Shown: positions 53,118 through 61,835 of the stretch, one piece after another | Position numbering within the stretch: position 1 is the first letter of the stretch | Layout: each line of letters opens with the position of its first letter | Assembly (NCBI RefSeq): GCF_003031265.1 | Contig: NZ_CP019966.1 | Span: 1,116,001 to 1,180,000, forward strand | Source: Rhodopseudomonas palustris | Lineage (GTDB): Bacteria > Pseudomonadota > Alphaproteobacteria > Rhizobiales > Xanthobacteraceae | Direction: 5' to 3' | Length of the DNA stretch: 64,000 nucleotides | Position numbers and translations under genes: made by a program | Notes under the pieces: model-generated | Told to the model about the DNA's origin: nothing | Seen by the model: the letters and a program-made list of their open reading frames with translations, nothing else | The model's database searches: none

Positions 53118-53135
53118 ATTTGACGCACGTCAAAT
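53118..53135. promoter_or_regulatory. Perfect palindrome before ligA, FNR/FixK-like
   Basis: ATTTGACG-CA-CGTCAAAT is a perfect 18-base palindrome that contains TTGAC-N4-GTCAA. This has the shape of FNR/FixK/AadR-type sites (TTGAT-N4-ATCAA) with a C/G variant. It lies 78 bases upstream of the ligA ATG, a suitable position for activation or repression. A different regulator is possible. Confidence 0.6.
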
Positions 53136-53212
53136 AACCCGTCCTGCCGCCGCCTATCGTTCGCGAAATTTGGCCGCATGGCCACAGGCAGGAAACGTCA
53201 TCAGGGGATGCC

Positions 53213-53587
53213 ATGAGTGAGGCATTGGCGGCTGGCGCCGGACGCGCCAAGCGCGAGATTTTCGGGACGCCGATCTTCGGTCCCGAGTCGGCGCAGAAGG
53301 GCTACGCTCTCAACAAGATGTGCTTCTCGTTCAACGACGCCGGCGCGCGCGCTGCGTTCGTCAAGGACGAGGCTGCGTATTGTGCGCGCTACGGTCTCAC
53401 CGCGGCGCAGACCGAAGCGATCCTCAAGCGCGATCTGCTCAAGCTGCTCGACGAGGGCGGCAACGCCTACTACCTCGCCAAGTTTGCCGGCATCCTCGGC
53501 CTCAACATGCAGGACATCGGCGCGCTGCAGACCGGCATGACGGTCGAGCAGTTCAAAGCAAAGCTGTTGGCGGCGCGGGACAATTGA
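53213..53587 (+). CDS. ligA: Protocatechuate 4,5-dioxygenase alpha subunit LigA-like
   Basis: This 124-residue protein matches the alpha subunit of the LigAB-type extradiol dioxygenases, with the family blocks FGPESAQKGYALNKMCFSFN and GGNAYYLAKFAGI. It caps the active site of the beta subunit. It starts after AGGGG, 15 bases before the beta-subunit gene. Related alpha subunits serve gallate or other catecholic acids, so protocatechuate is likely but not certain. Confidence 0.88.
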   Translation: MSEALAAGAGRAKREIFGTPIFGPESAQKGYALNKMCFSFNDAGARAAFVKDEAAYCARYGLTAAQTEAILKRDLLKLLDEGGNAYYLAKFAGILGLNMQDIGALQTGMTVEQFKAKLLAARDN

Positions 53588-53602
53588 GAGGGGATTGCTG
53601 AC

Positions 53603-54460
53603 ATGGCGACGATCATCGGCGGCCTGGCCGCTTCGCACGTCCCGGCGATCGGCGGGGCGATGGCCAAGGGCCTCCAGAAGGACCCGTATTGGGCGCCGTT
53701 TTTCGACGGTTTCGATGCGCCGTGCCGCTGGCTGGAGGCGGCCAAGCCTGACGCCGCGGTGGTGATTTACAACGATCACGGCCTCAACTTCTTCCTCGAC
53801 AAGATGCCGACCTTCGCGGTCGGGGCCGCGCCGGAATATCGCAACGACGACGAAGGCTGGGGCATCCCGGTGATGGCGCCGTTCAAGGGCGACACCAAAC
53901 TGTCGTGGCACATCATCGAAACGCTGGTGGAGTCCGAGTTCGACCCCGTCACCTGCCAGGAGATGCTGGTCGATCACGCCTACAGCCTGCCGATGGAGCT
54001 GTTCCTGCGCGGTCGCGCTCACGACATTCCGACCGTGCCGGTGGTGGTCAACACCGTGCAGCACCCTCTGCCGTCGCTGCGCCGCTGCTTCAAGCTCGGC
54101 CAGGCGATCGGCCGCGCCATCGAGAGCTATCCGGAAGACCTGAAAGTGGTGGTGATCGGCACCGGCGGGCTGTCGCATCAGCTCGAAGGCCAGCGCGCCG
54201 GCTTCATCAACACCGCGTTCGACAAGCGCTGCATGGATGCGATGACCGGTGATATCGAGGGACTGCTCGGGATCGACCCGCACGAACTGGTCGAGCTCGC
54301 CGGCAGCCAGGGCGTCGAGGTGATGAACTGGGTCGCGATGCGCGGCGCGCTGACCGGCGACGTCCGCGAGCTGCACCGCAACTATCACCTGCCGATCTCC
54401 AACACCGCTTCGGGCATCATGCTGATCGAGAACCGGCCGAAGCTGGCGCAGGCGGCGTAG
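53603..54460 (+). CDS. ligB: Protocatechuate 4,5-dioxygenase beta subunit LigB-like
   Basis: This 285-residue class III extradiol dioxygenase subunit holds the catalytic Fe(II). His residues at the start of the fold (SHVPAIGG, about residue 12) and in VVIYNDHGLNFF (about residue 59), with a Glu further on, fit the family iron ligands. It opens the ring next to the hydroxyls of protocatechuate or a related acid. Genes for the next meta-cleavage steps (ligC, ligI, ligJ, ligK) are not in the window. Confidence 0.9.
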   Translation: MATIIGGLAASHVPAIGGAMAKGLQKDPYWAPFFDGFDAPCRWLEAAKPDAAVVIYNDHGLNFFLDKMPTFAVGAAPEYRNDDEGWGIPVMAPFKGDTKLSWHIIETLVESEFDPVTCQEMLVDHAYSLPMELFLRGRAHDIPTVPVVVNTVQHPLPSLRRCFKLGQAIGRAIESYPEDLKVVVIGTGGLSHQLEGQRAGFINTAFDKRCMDAMTGDIEGLLGIDPHELVELAGSQGVEVMNWVAMRGALTGDVRELHRNYHLPISNTASGIMLIENRPKLAQAA

Positions 54461-54487
54461 GGCCTTTGTGCGTCCGAGGCCTTAGTC

Positions 54488-54627
54488 CCTCATGGTGAGG
54501 AGCCGCGGCGAAGCCCGTAGGGCGAAGCCGGGGCGTCTCGAACCACGAGGCCGATGCGCTGCTACGCGTGTGCTCGGAGCCCATCCTTCGAGACGCCCCG
54601 GCTTCGCCGGGGCTCCTCAGGATGAGG
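54488..54627 (+). repeat. Palindromic intergenic repeat, family B copy 2
   Basis: The element begins CCTCATGGTGAGGAG and ends GGCTCCTCAGGATGAGG, as at 24689-24795, with an internal inverted repeat around TCTCGAACCACG and CATCCTTCGAGACGCC. It lies in the 379-base gap after ligB. Confidence 0.8.
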
Positions 54628-54689
54628 TTGGTGCAGGTGGCGACTAAAGTACGAAGTGATGTTGGGCCGCGGCGCCGCTACACAAAAAT

Positions 54690-54780
54690 CGTCATGCCCG
54701 GGCTCGACCCGGGCATCCACGAATTCACGCAAGGCGGTGGTTATGGCCGTGGATGGCCGGGTCAAGCCCGGCCATGACGG
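54690..54780 (+). repeat. Palindromic intergenic repeat, family E
   Basis: CGTCATGCCCGGGCTCGACC at the left and GGTCAAGCCCGGCCATGACG at the right form a long inverted repeat, of the kind widespread between genes in Nitrobacteraceae. It directly follows the family B copy; the remaining bases up to the AraC gene (54840) have no gene. Confidence 0.8.
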
Positions 54781-54839
54781 AGTGTGAGAGGAAGCGTCGG
54801 AGGCTCACTACTCAAGCCTGTAGCTCACCGCCTCGTCGT

Positions 54840-55730
54840 TCACGCCTCCTCACTCACCATCCGCCGATAATCTCGCGGATTATGTCCGGTCCGCCGTTTG
54901 AAGAAGCGGCAGAAATAGGCGGGGTCTTCGAAGCCGAGTTCGAACGAGAGCTTGGAGATCGGCGCAGCTATATAAGTCAGCCGGCGGCAGGCTTCGCGGG
55001 TGAGACGGGCATGGACGACATCGAGCGCGTTCTGGCCGGTTTCGGCTTTCGCCAGCCGGTTGAGACGCTCCGGCGTCATACCGAGCGCGTCGGCGTAGCG
55101 TGCGATCGGCCAGTGCTCGCAATGATGCGCTTCGACCAGCAGCAGGAAGCGGGTGAATTGATCGCCGCCGCGCGCCGCATGGCGCGCCTGCCGCTCGCTC
55201 TGCTGCGCCAGCCGCCAGACGATGGCGCGGCCGAGCCACAACGGCACTGGCGAATTGCCGGCGTCCGGCGAGGCGAACTCGTCGGCAAGCTCGGCGAATA
55301 ATCTTTCGATCCGCATCGTCGCGGCCCCGTCAGGCTCGAATTCCAGGATGCGGGCCGCGGCGAACAGATCGCGCAGCGCCTGGCCGGTCGCCGGCACGTC
55401 GCCCTCGATCATCGCATGCGGATTGAAGGTGAAGACCTGACCTTCGGTGTGCGGCGAGAATTTGAAGCCGTGAACGACGCCGGGCGGCACGATCACCGCG
55501 ACCGGACCATCGCGTTGCACGCGCTGCTCATCGAGCGCGATTGTCGCTGTTCCAGAGCCAATCCAGAGGATCTGATGCAGGCTGCGGTGGGCGTGGACGT
55601 CGATCTCCCACTGATACAATCGGCTGCGCGATTGAATCGCTTCGACATGCAGCATGTCGACCGGCGCGGCGGGCGTCTCGCCGTACAGCGCGAAGATCGG
55701 AATTGCTGCTTTGCGGCGTGAACGGGCCAT
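54840..55730 (-). CDS. AraC-family transcriptional regulator
   Basis: This 296-residue regulator has an N-terminal cupin-type effector domain (about 20-170, with HAHRSLHQILWIGSG) and a C-terminal double helix-turn-helix (about 190-290, with ISKLSFELGFEDPAYFCRFF). The domain layout resembles PobR-type activators of hydroxybenzoate genes. It is divergent from the cytochrome P450 gene across 153 bases, so it most likely controls it. Confidence 0.88.
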   Translation of the reverse strand: MARSRRKAAIPIFALYGETPAAPVDMLHVEAIQSRSRLYQWEIDVHAHRSLHQILWIGSGTATIALDEQRVQRDGPVAVIVPPGVVHGFKFSPHTEGQVFTFNPHAMIEGDVPATGQALRDLFAAARILEFEPDGAATMRIERLFAELADEFASPDAGNSPVPLWLGRAIVWRLAQQSERQARHAARGGDQFTRFLLLVEAHHCEHWPIARYADALGMTPERLNRLAKAETGQNALDVVHARLTREACRRLTYIAAPISKLSFELGFEDPAYFCRFFKRRTGHNPRDYRRMVSEEA

Positions 55731-55883
55731 CTGCGCAGCTAAGACCGAACGTCGGAAAAGTGCAAGTTTTTGTCACCGCGGCGTCTCACGGCGCGAGGTG
55801 GTGCCAACTACACTCCGACGATCGCCGCAACTAATAGACAAACAAGCGAACCGGGCGGCCTTAACAAGAGAGGAAATCAGCTC

Positions 55884-57071
55884 ATGTTCAGCTTCGATCC
55901 TTATTCGCCCGCCGTCGATGCCGATCCGTTTCCGCTCTACAAGACGCTGCGTGACGAACATCCGGTGTACTGGAGCGAGCCGGCGCAGATGTGGATTCTG
56001 TCGCGCTATCTCGACGTCGCCGGCGCCGGCAGCAACTGGCAGGTGTTCTCCTCGGCCAAGGGCAACCTGATGACCGAGCTGCCGAACCGGGCCGGCGCCA
56101 CGCTCGGCACCACCGATCCGCCGCGCCACGACCGGCTGCGCGGACTGGTGCAACACGCCTTCATGAAGCGCAATCTCGAGGCGCTGGCCGAGCCGATGCG
56201 GGAGATCGCCCGCGACGCCGCCGAGGCGCTGCGCGGCCGCGACCAATTCGATTTCATCAGCGACTTCTCGTCCAAGTTCACCGTGCGGGTGCTGTTCGCG
56301 GCGCTCGGCCTGCCGATGGGCGATGAGCAGACCGTGCGCGACAAGGCGGTGTTGATGGTGCAGAGTGATCCCGTGACCCGCGCCAAGGGGCCGGAGCATC
56401 TCGCCGCTTACGCCTGGATGCAGGACTACGCGTCGAGCGTGATCGCGCAGCGCCGGGCCGAGCCGAAAAACGATCTGATCTCGCATTTCAGCATGGCGGA
56501 GATCGATGGCGACCGGCTCGACGAGCGGGAGGTGCTGCTTACCACCACGACGCTGATCATGGCGGGCATCGAGTCGCTCGGCGGCTTCATGAGCATGCTG
56601 GCGCTGAACCTGGCTGATTTGGCCGATGCGCGCCGCGCGGTGGTGGCCGATCCGACGCTTTTGCCGGACGCGGTCGAGGAGTCGCTGCGCTACAACACCT
56701 CGGCGCAGCGATTTAAGCGCTGCCTGCAGAGCGACCTGACGCTGCACGGCGTCACCATGAAGGCGGGCGATTTCGTCTGTCTGGCCTATGGCTCGGCCAA
56801 TCGCGACGAACGGCAGTTTCCGAATCCGGACGTCTACGACTTGAAGCGCAAGCCAAAGGGCCACCTCGGCTTCGGCGGTGGCGTCCATGCCTGCCTCGGC
56901 TCGGCGATCGCCCGAATGGCGATCAAGATCGCATTCGACGAGTTCCACAAGGTGGTGCCGGACTATACGCGCACCGAACAGCGGCTGAACTGGATGCCTT
57001 CGTCGACCTTCCGCAGTCCGCTGCGGCTCGCGTTTGCAGTCGAGCAGGCCGCTGCGCGGTCTGCCGCCTGA
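55884..57071 (+). CDS. Cytochrome P450
   Basis: This 395-residue soluble bacterial P450 has the heme loop FGGGVHACLG near residue 332 with the axial Cys, the ExxR motif in EESLRY, and an I-helix with MAGIESLGG. There the usual acid-Thr pair reads Glu-Ser, which can still support oxygen activation. The partners (ferredoxin and reductase) are not adjacent. Position beside LigAB and a PobR-like regulator suggests a hydroxylated or methoxylated aromatic acid; R. palustris P450s of the CYP199 and CYP203 groups act on such substrates, but family placement was not checked. Confidence 0.9.
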   Translation: MFSFDPYSPAVDADPFPLYKTLRDEHPVYWSEPAQMWILSRYLDVAGAGSNWQVFSSAKGNLMTELPNRAGATLGTTDPPRHDRLRGLVQHAFMKRNLEALAEPMREIARDAAEALRGRDQFDFISDFSSKFTVRVLFAALGLPMGDEQTVRDKAVLMVQSDPVTRAKGPEHLAAYAWMQDYASSVIAQRRAEPKNDLISHFSMAEIDGDRLDEREVLLTTTTLIMAGIESLGGFMSMLALNLADLADARRAVVADPTLLPDAVEESLRYNTSAQRFKRCLQSDLTLHGVTMKAGDFVCLAYGSANRDERQFPNPDVYDLKRKPKGHLGFGGGVHACLGSAIARMAIKIAFDEFHKVVPDYTRTEQRLNWMPSSTFRSPLRLAFAVEQAAARSAA

Positions 57072-57074
57072 CGA

Positions 57075-57368
57075 TCAGCGCTCCTCGGCCTCGCTCAGGG
57101 CGAGGCCGGTGAGTGCGGCGACGATCGCAAACCCGGTCGCCGAGGTCAGGGCGAAATCGAACAGCCGAAACGCCGGCAGACTCAGCAGTGCCGGCGTTAC
57201 GCCGAAATTCGGGGACCGCGTCGCCACGAACGCAAAGCCTAGCCCGATCGCGGCGCCCATCATCGCGTGACTGGCGATCGCCGTCAGCCGCGACAACCTG
57301 CGTGCCTTGGGGCTCGGCTTCTTGATCCTGGCCTGGGGCGCTCGAACTGAAGGCTTCTTTCCACGCAT
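57075..57368 (-). CDS. Small two-helix membrane protein, hypothetical
   Basis: This 97-residue protein has a basic N terminus (RGKKPSVRAPQARIKKPSPK) and two hydrophobic helices (about 32-50 and 72-92). No family is recognised. It is convergent with the P450 gene, whose stop lies three bases away. The ATG at 57368 was chosen; a start 30 bases upstream is possible. Confidence 0.6.
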   Translation of the reverse strand: MRGKKPSVRAPQARIKKPSPKARRLSRLTAIASHAMMGAAIGLGFAFVATRSPNFGVTPALLSLPAFRLFDFALTSATGFAIVAALTGLALSEAEER

Positions 57369-57470
57369 GGCGGTCACCCTCGCTTGCTGAGGCGCCAACG
57401 CGGCTTGTGGTACGACGTTCCTAAGTAGGGTACATTGCCCCGTCAGTGTCCGGAGCGGGACCGCAGCGGC

Positions 57471-59417
57471 TCAACTGATCGGATTGCGACGGGGTTCGAC
57501 GATCTCGAACATCCGTGGAAATTCGTCCATCAGCCCCATCAGTTCGGCGAGCTTCATCGGATTGCCGCTGACCTTGATCTTGCCCGCGATCACCGCCTCG
57601 GGAAACGAGGTCTGCTTGGCGATCACCTCGTCGAGCAGGCTTCGCGGCAGCACGAAGCCGGCGTCGGCCGCGGCGGATTGCGTGCCGGCCACATAGGTCA
57701 GGGCGCAGTTCTCCAGCGTCAGCACACAGGTTTCGCCGGTGTCGGTGAACTGCCAGTTCAGCACGATGGTCTTGCCCTCCGCCTTTGGCCCGTTGAGCCG
57801 GACACCGAGCACGTCCCAGATTTGCGAGGTCTTCAGCGCCGACAGCGTCTCGCGCGGCATTCCGGGGCGCGTCGGCATTTTCGGCATGCCGTGGCGCAGT
57901 TCCTGGGCGCCGAACAGATAGGCGTTGCGCCAGGTCGAACTCTCGGACTGGTAGCCGAGCTGTTCGAACGTATCGGCCAGCAGCAAACGGCCGTCCTGAT
58001 TGTCCGGATCGGCGAACACCAGATGGCTGAGCACCTGCGCCACGAAGCGGAATTCACCCCGCTCGAAATCCGCGCGCGCCTTCGCCAACAACGCGTCCGC
58101 GCCGCCCATATACTCGACGTACTTCTTGCCGGCGTCGACCGGCGGCAGCGGATCGAGGTTGGCCGGGTTGGCGTCGTACCAGCCGAGATACTTCTGATAG
58201 ATCGCCTTCACGTTGTGGCGGATGTGGCCGTAATAGCCGCGCGCGTGCCAGGCGCCATCGAGGCTCTTCGGCAGGCGGATGGTTTCGGCGATCTCGGCGG
58301 CGTTGAGGCCGTGGTTCATCAGTCGTAGCGTCTGGTCATGGGCGAATTTGTAGATGTCGCGCTGTTGCCGGATCATCAGGTCGATCCGCTTCATGCCCCA
58401 CACCGGCCAATGGTGCTGCCCGCACATCACCTCGGCCTTGCCGCCCCAGAGTTGCAAGGCCTCGCCGAGATAGCCCGACCACGCCAGCGCATCGCGCACG
58501 TCGGCGCCGCGGAACGGCAGCAGATTGTGAAAGTTGTGAGTGCAGTTCTCGGCGAGGTTGAGCAGCTTGTAGCGCGGAACGAAGAAGTGCATCTCCGCTG
58601 GCGCTTCGGAATTCGGCGCCATCTGGAATTCGAAGTCGACGCCGTCGAGGCGGCGGGTGTCGCCGGTCGCCTTGATCAGGTCGGTCGGGCGCAGCAGCGC
58701 CGCGGTGCCGGCAGCCATTGTTTTGCCGAGGCCGCAATCGACATGGCCGCGTGGTCCTTTGGCGAGCAACGGTCCGAACTGATACTGCGCCCGCCGCAGC
58801 ATCGCCGGCCCCGCAATGATGTTCTCGGAGACGGCGTGCTCCATGAACAGATCAGGCGCAATGATCGGTATCCGTCCGCTCGCGATTGCATCCTCGTCGA
58901 GCACGCCGCGCGCGCCGCCCCAATGATCGGCATGGGTGTGGGTGAAGATCACCGCCACCACCGGCCTGTCGCCGCGGTGACGGACATAGAGCTGCATCGC
59001 CGCGCGGGCGCCTTCAATCGAGGTCAGGGTGTCGACCACGATCACGCCGTTGTCGCTCTCGATCAGCGTCATGTTGGCGATGTCGAAGCCGCGGACCTGG
59101 TACACGCCCGGCACGACCTCGAACAGGCCGTGCTGCATGTTCAGCCGCGATTGCCGCCACAGGCTCGGATCGACGGTTGCCGGGGCGACCTCGTCACGCA
59201 GGAAACCATAGGGCTCGAGACTCCACACCGTGCGGCCTTGCGCCGAACTGATCGCGGCGTGGTCGATGCTGCCGAGAAAGCCGCGCGCGGCATCGTCGAA
59301 ATCACTGGTGTCGGAGAACGGCAATTCGTCCAGCACCGTCTTATGACGCGCGAGGACCGAAGCGGAGGCATCTTTCGGCTCAATTGCCTCGTTGGCGACT
59401 GTGACGGTCTCGCTCAT
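57471..59417 (-). CDS. Alkylsulfatase-like metallo-beta-lactamase-fold hydrolase
   Basis: This 648-residue protein of the SdsA1/YjcS family hydrolyses primary alkyl sulfates. It has the zinc motif THTHADHWGG (about residue 160), the later QHHWPVWG with metal-linked His, a dimerisation region and a C-terminal SCP2-like domain (about 530-640) that binds the alkyl chain. No signal peptide is seen, so it should be cytoplasmic, unlike the secreted SdsA1. It is divergent from the HCCA-isomerase-like gene. Confidence 0.88.
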   Translation of the reverse strand: MSETVTVANEAIEPKDASASVLARHKTVLDELPFSDTSDFDDAARGFLGSIDHAAISSAQGRTVWSLEPYGFLRDEVAPATVDPSLWRQSRLNMQHGLFEVVPGVYQVRGFDIANMTLIESDNGVIVVDTLTSIEGARAAMQLYVRHRGDRPVVAVIFTHTHADHWGGARGVLDEDAIASGRIPIIAPDLFMEHAVSENIIAGPAMLRRAQYQFGPLLAKGPRGHVDCGLGKTMAAGTAALLRPTDLIKATGDTRRLDGVDFEFQMAPNSEAPAEMHFFVPRYKLLNLAENCTHNFHNLLPFRGADVRDALAWSGYLGEALQLWGGKAEVMCGQHHWPVWGMKRIDLMIRQQRDIYKFAHDQTLRLMNHGLNAAEIAETIRLPKSLDGAWHARGYYGHIRHNVKAIYQKYLGWYDANPANLDPLPPVDAGKKYVEYMGGADALLAKARADFERGEFRFVAQVLSHLVFADPDNQDGRLLLADTFEQLGYQSESSTWRNAYLFGAQELRHGMPKMPTRPGMPRETLSALKTSQIWDVLGVRLNGPKAEGKTIVLNWQFTDTGETCVLTLENCALTYVAGTQSAAADAGFVLPRSLLDEVIAKQTSFPEAVIAGKIKVSGNPMKLAELMGLMDEFPRMFEIVEPRRNPIS

Positions 59418-59679
59418 CGTCGGTCTCCTCCCTGCCTTCGTCGTCTGTCGCGACGGTGGCATCACAGCCGATGCAGAAACGGATTGCAATCGCAGGTCTG
59501 CACCTTACGATTAGTTCATGAAACGATAGATGCCGCCGAAGCGGTGCACCAATCAGGGAGGGAGTCATGAGACTAATCAATGGCGCCGCGAGGCCATCCA
59601 TACCCGCGCGGCGGAAATTGGCGGGGCGCGTTTTGCATTGCGGGACGCCCGTGGCGGTGGTCCGGACAAAGGTTGCCCG

Positions 59680-60333
59680 ATGAGTCTCAGCGTCGATCTG
59701 TTCTGGTCATTTCGGAGCCCCTACAGCTATCTGGCATTGCCCAAGGCGGTGAAGCTGGTCGAGGAATACGACTTCGTCATCAACGCGCGGCCGGTGTATC
59801 CGCTCGCGGTGCGCGATCCGACATTCTTCAAGCGTACCGATCCGAGGTTCGCGCGCTACGTCGTGCTCGACAGCTTTCGTGTCGCGCAGAAGGAGGGAAT
59901 TCCGTTTCGCTTCCCGCGACCGGATCCGATCGTGCAGAACATGCAGACGCTCGAAGTTGCAGCAGAGCAGCCCTACATCACCCGCCTGACGCGCCTCGGC
60001 GCCGCCGCCCAGCTTGCCGGCCGCGGCCTGCCGTTCATCCGCGAGGTCAGCTCCGTGCTGTATGGCGGCGTGGTCGACAACTGGCACGAAGGCGATCATC
60101 TGGCCAAAGCCGCCGTGCGCGCCGGGCTCGATTTGGCGCAGCTCGGGGCTGAGATCGCAGCCGATCCCGACCGATACGATGAGACAATCCGCAGCAACGA
60201 GCGCGACCACGCCGCGTCCGGCCACTGGGGTGTGCCGACCTTCGTGTTCAAGGGCGAGCCGTTCTTCGGTCAAGACCGGCTGGATCTGTTGCTGTGGCGT
60301 CTGCAGCAGCATGGGCTGAAGGAGCGGGGCTGA
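59680..60333 (+). CDS. 2-hydroxychromene-2-carboxylate isomerase-like, DsbA family
   Basis: This 217-residue kappa-class glutathione-dependent protein has the catalytic Ser region FWSFRSPYSYLALP at the N terminus in place of a CxxC. The C-terminal part WGVPTFVFKGEPFFGQDRL is typical of HCCA isomerases, which act in naphthalene-type ring degradation. No other naphthalene genes are near, so the substrate is open. The ATG at 59680 gives the usual length; a longer frame from 59530 is not conserved. Confidence 0.85.
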   Translation: MSLSVDLFWSFRSPYSYLALPKAVKLVEEYDFVINARPVYPLAVRDPTFFKRTDPRFARYVVLDSFRVAQKEGIPFRFPRPDPIVQNMQTLEVAAEQPYITRLTRLGAAAQLAGRGLPFIREVSSVLYGGVVDNWHEGDHLAKAAVRAGLDLAQLGAEIAADPDRYDETIRSNERDHAASGHWGVPTFVFKGEPFFGQDRLDLLLWRLQQHGLKERG

Positions 60334-60464
60334 TCCGTCAGTTCGGAGCGCGAGTGTCCGCGAGGGCGATATGCGCCGATGCGGTTTGCCGGGGCCGATA
60401 TTCCTCTGTACAGCGGGAGCGCCGCCGGTCGCGCGGTGATCCTCCATCAGTTCGAGTCCGTTCG

Positions 60465-61223
60465 TTGTCGATCATCCTCGATCCCTGGTTCTACGCCGTC
60501 GCAATTCCCGCGGTGCTTCTGCTCGGCCTCGCCAAAGGCGGCTTTTCCGGCGTCGGCATTGCGGCGACGCCGCTGCTGGCGCTGTATCTGCCGCCGCTCG
60601 AAGCTGCCGGCCTGTTGCTGCCCGTGCTGATCACCCAGGACCTGATCTCACTGTACGTGTATCGGCATCATTGGGATGCGCGCAGCCTGAAGGTGATGCT
60701 GCCGGGGGCGTTGGCCGGAATGGCGATCGCGTGGTGGACGGCCTCGATCGTGTCGGACGATGCGGTGCGGTTGATCGTCGGCGGCGTGGGGCTGGTGTTC
60801 GTGCTCAACGTCTGGCTGCGGCCGCATGCCTCGGCCGTGAAGCTGTCGGATGCGGCCGGCGTATTCTGGGGCGCGGTGTCGGGCTTCACCTCGTTCATGA
60901 CGCAAGGCGGCGGCCCGCCATATCAGGTCTATATGCTGCCGCAGCTGCTGCCGAAGCTGGTGCTGGTCGGCACCACCACGATCTTCTTTGCCATCATCAA
61001 TGCGCTGAAGATCGGTCCGTATTTTCTGCTCGGGCAATTCACCCCGGCCAACCTCGGCACGTCGTTGGCGCTGTTGCCGCTTGCCGCGGCCGCCAACATG
61101 GCGGGAATCTGGCTGGTGAAGCGGACGCCGACCGGGCTGTTCTACCGGATTGCCTACGCGCTGCTGTTCGTGGTGTCGGTGGCGCTGGTTTATCAGGGGC
61201 TGTCGCACCTGATCCGCGGCTGA
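60465..61223 (+). CDS. TauE/SafE-family membrane transporter
   Basis: This 252-residue membrane protein of the TauE/SafE family has about eight hydrophobic segments and the motifs LAKGGFSGVGIAATPLLAL and GFTSFMTQGGGPPYQVYML. The family exports sulfite or other organic and inorganic anions. The start is uncertain: TTG at 60465 fits the family N terminus, and the in-frame sequence further upstream is not conserved. Neighbouring alkylsulfatase suggests a sulfur-linked role, which is inference. Confidence 0.82.
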   Translation: MSIILDPWFYAVAIPAVLLLGLAKGGFSGVGIAATPLLALYLPPLEAAGLLLPVLITQDLISLYVYRHHWDARSLKVMLPGALAGMAIAWWTASIVSDDAVRLIVGGVGLVFVLNVWLRPHASAVKLSDAAGVFWGAVSGFTSFMTQGGGPPYQVYMLPQLLPKLVLVGTTTIFFAIINALKIGPYFLLGQFTPANLGTSLALLPLAAAANMAGIWLVKRTPTGLFYRIAYALLFVVSVALVYQGLSHLIRG

Positions 61224-61265
61224 TCGCGACGCAACACGAACAACAACAACAAGGGAGAGAGACCG

Positions 61266-61790
61266 ATGGCGCGGATCGACTATTGCGACGAGGCCACAGC
61301 GAGCCCGCGCACCCGCGAGGTTCTGGCCAAGAACCGCAACGCCAACATCTTCCGGATGCTGGCGCATGCGCCGAGCCATTTCGAGCAATACTGCCGGCTC
61401 GGCGGCGCGATCCGGTTCAAGGGCGAACTCGACCCGGTGCTGCGCGAGCTCGCGATCACCCGAACCGGCATCCTGTGCAACGCGCCCTATGAGGTCGCCG
61501 CCCACAAAAAGATCGGCGCCGGTGTCGGCGTCAGCGCCGCGCAGAACGCTGCGCTCGATGATTGGCGCAGTGCCGACTGCTTCGATGCCACCCAGCGCGC
61601 CGCGCTCGCCTTTACCGACGAGGTGGTGAAGCTCGATCGGCCGACCGACGCGGTGTTCGACGACATCGCCGGACGGTTGACGCCGGCTGCGCTGGTCGAA
61701 CTGCAACTCGCGATCGGATTCTACATCATGACGTCGAAGTTTCTCGAAACCTTCGGGATCGACCTGCAGCCGGTCGACGACGTGGTGTAG
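61266..61790 (+). CDS. Carboxymuconolactone decarboxylase-family protein
   Basis: This 174-residue AhpD/CMD-fold protein has the conserved core ELAITRTGILCNAPYEVAAH (about 61-80). The CxxC of AhpD peroxidases is missing because the second Cys is replaced (CNAP), so it is not a thiol peroxidase of that type. The exact reaction is unknown. It lies 42 bases after the TauE gene and may be in one operon with it. Confidence 0.8.
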   Translation: MARIDYCDEATASPRTREVLAKNRNANIFRMLAHAPSHFEQYCRLGGAIRFKGELDPVLRELAITRTGILCNAPYEVAAHKKIGAGVGVSAAQNAALDDWRSADCFDATQRAALAFTDEVVKLDRPTDAVFDDIAGRLTPAALVELQLAIGFYIMTSKFLETFGIDLQPVDDVV

Positions 61791-61835
61791 GGCGAGGCGG
61801 GGAGGCGCAGTCTGCGCCGCCCCGGGCCGGTTCGG

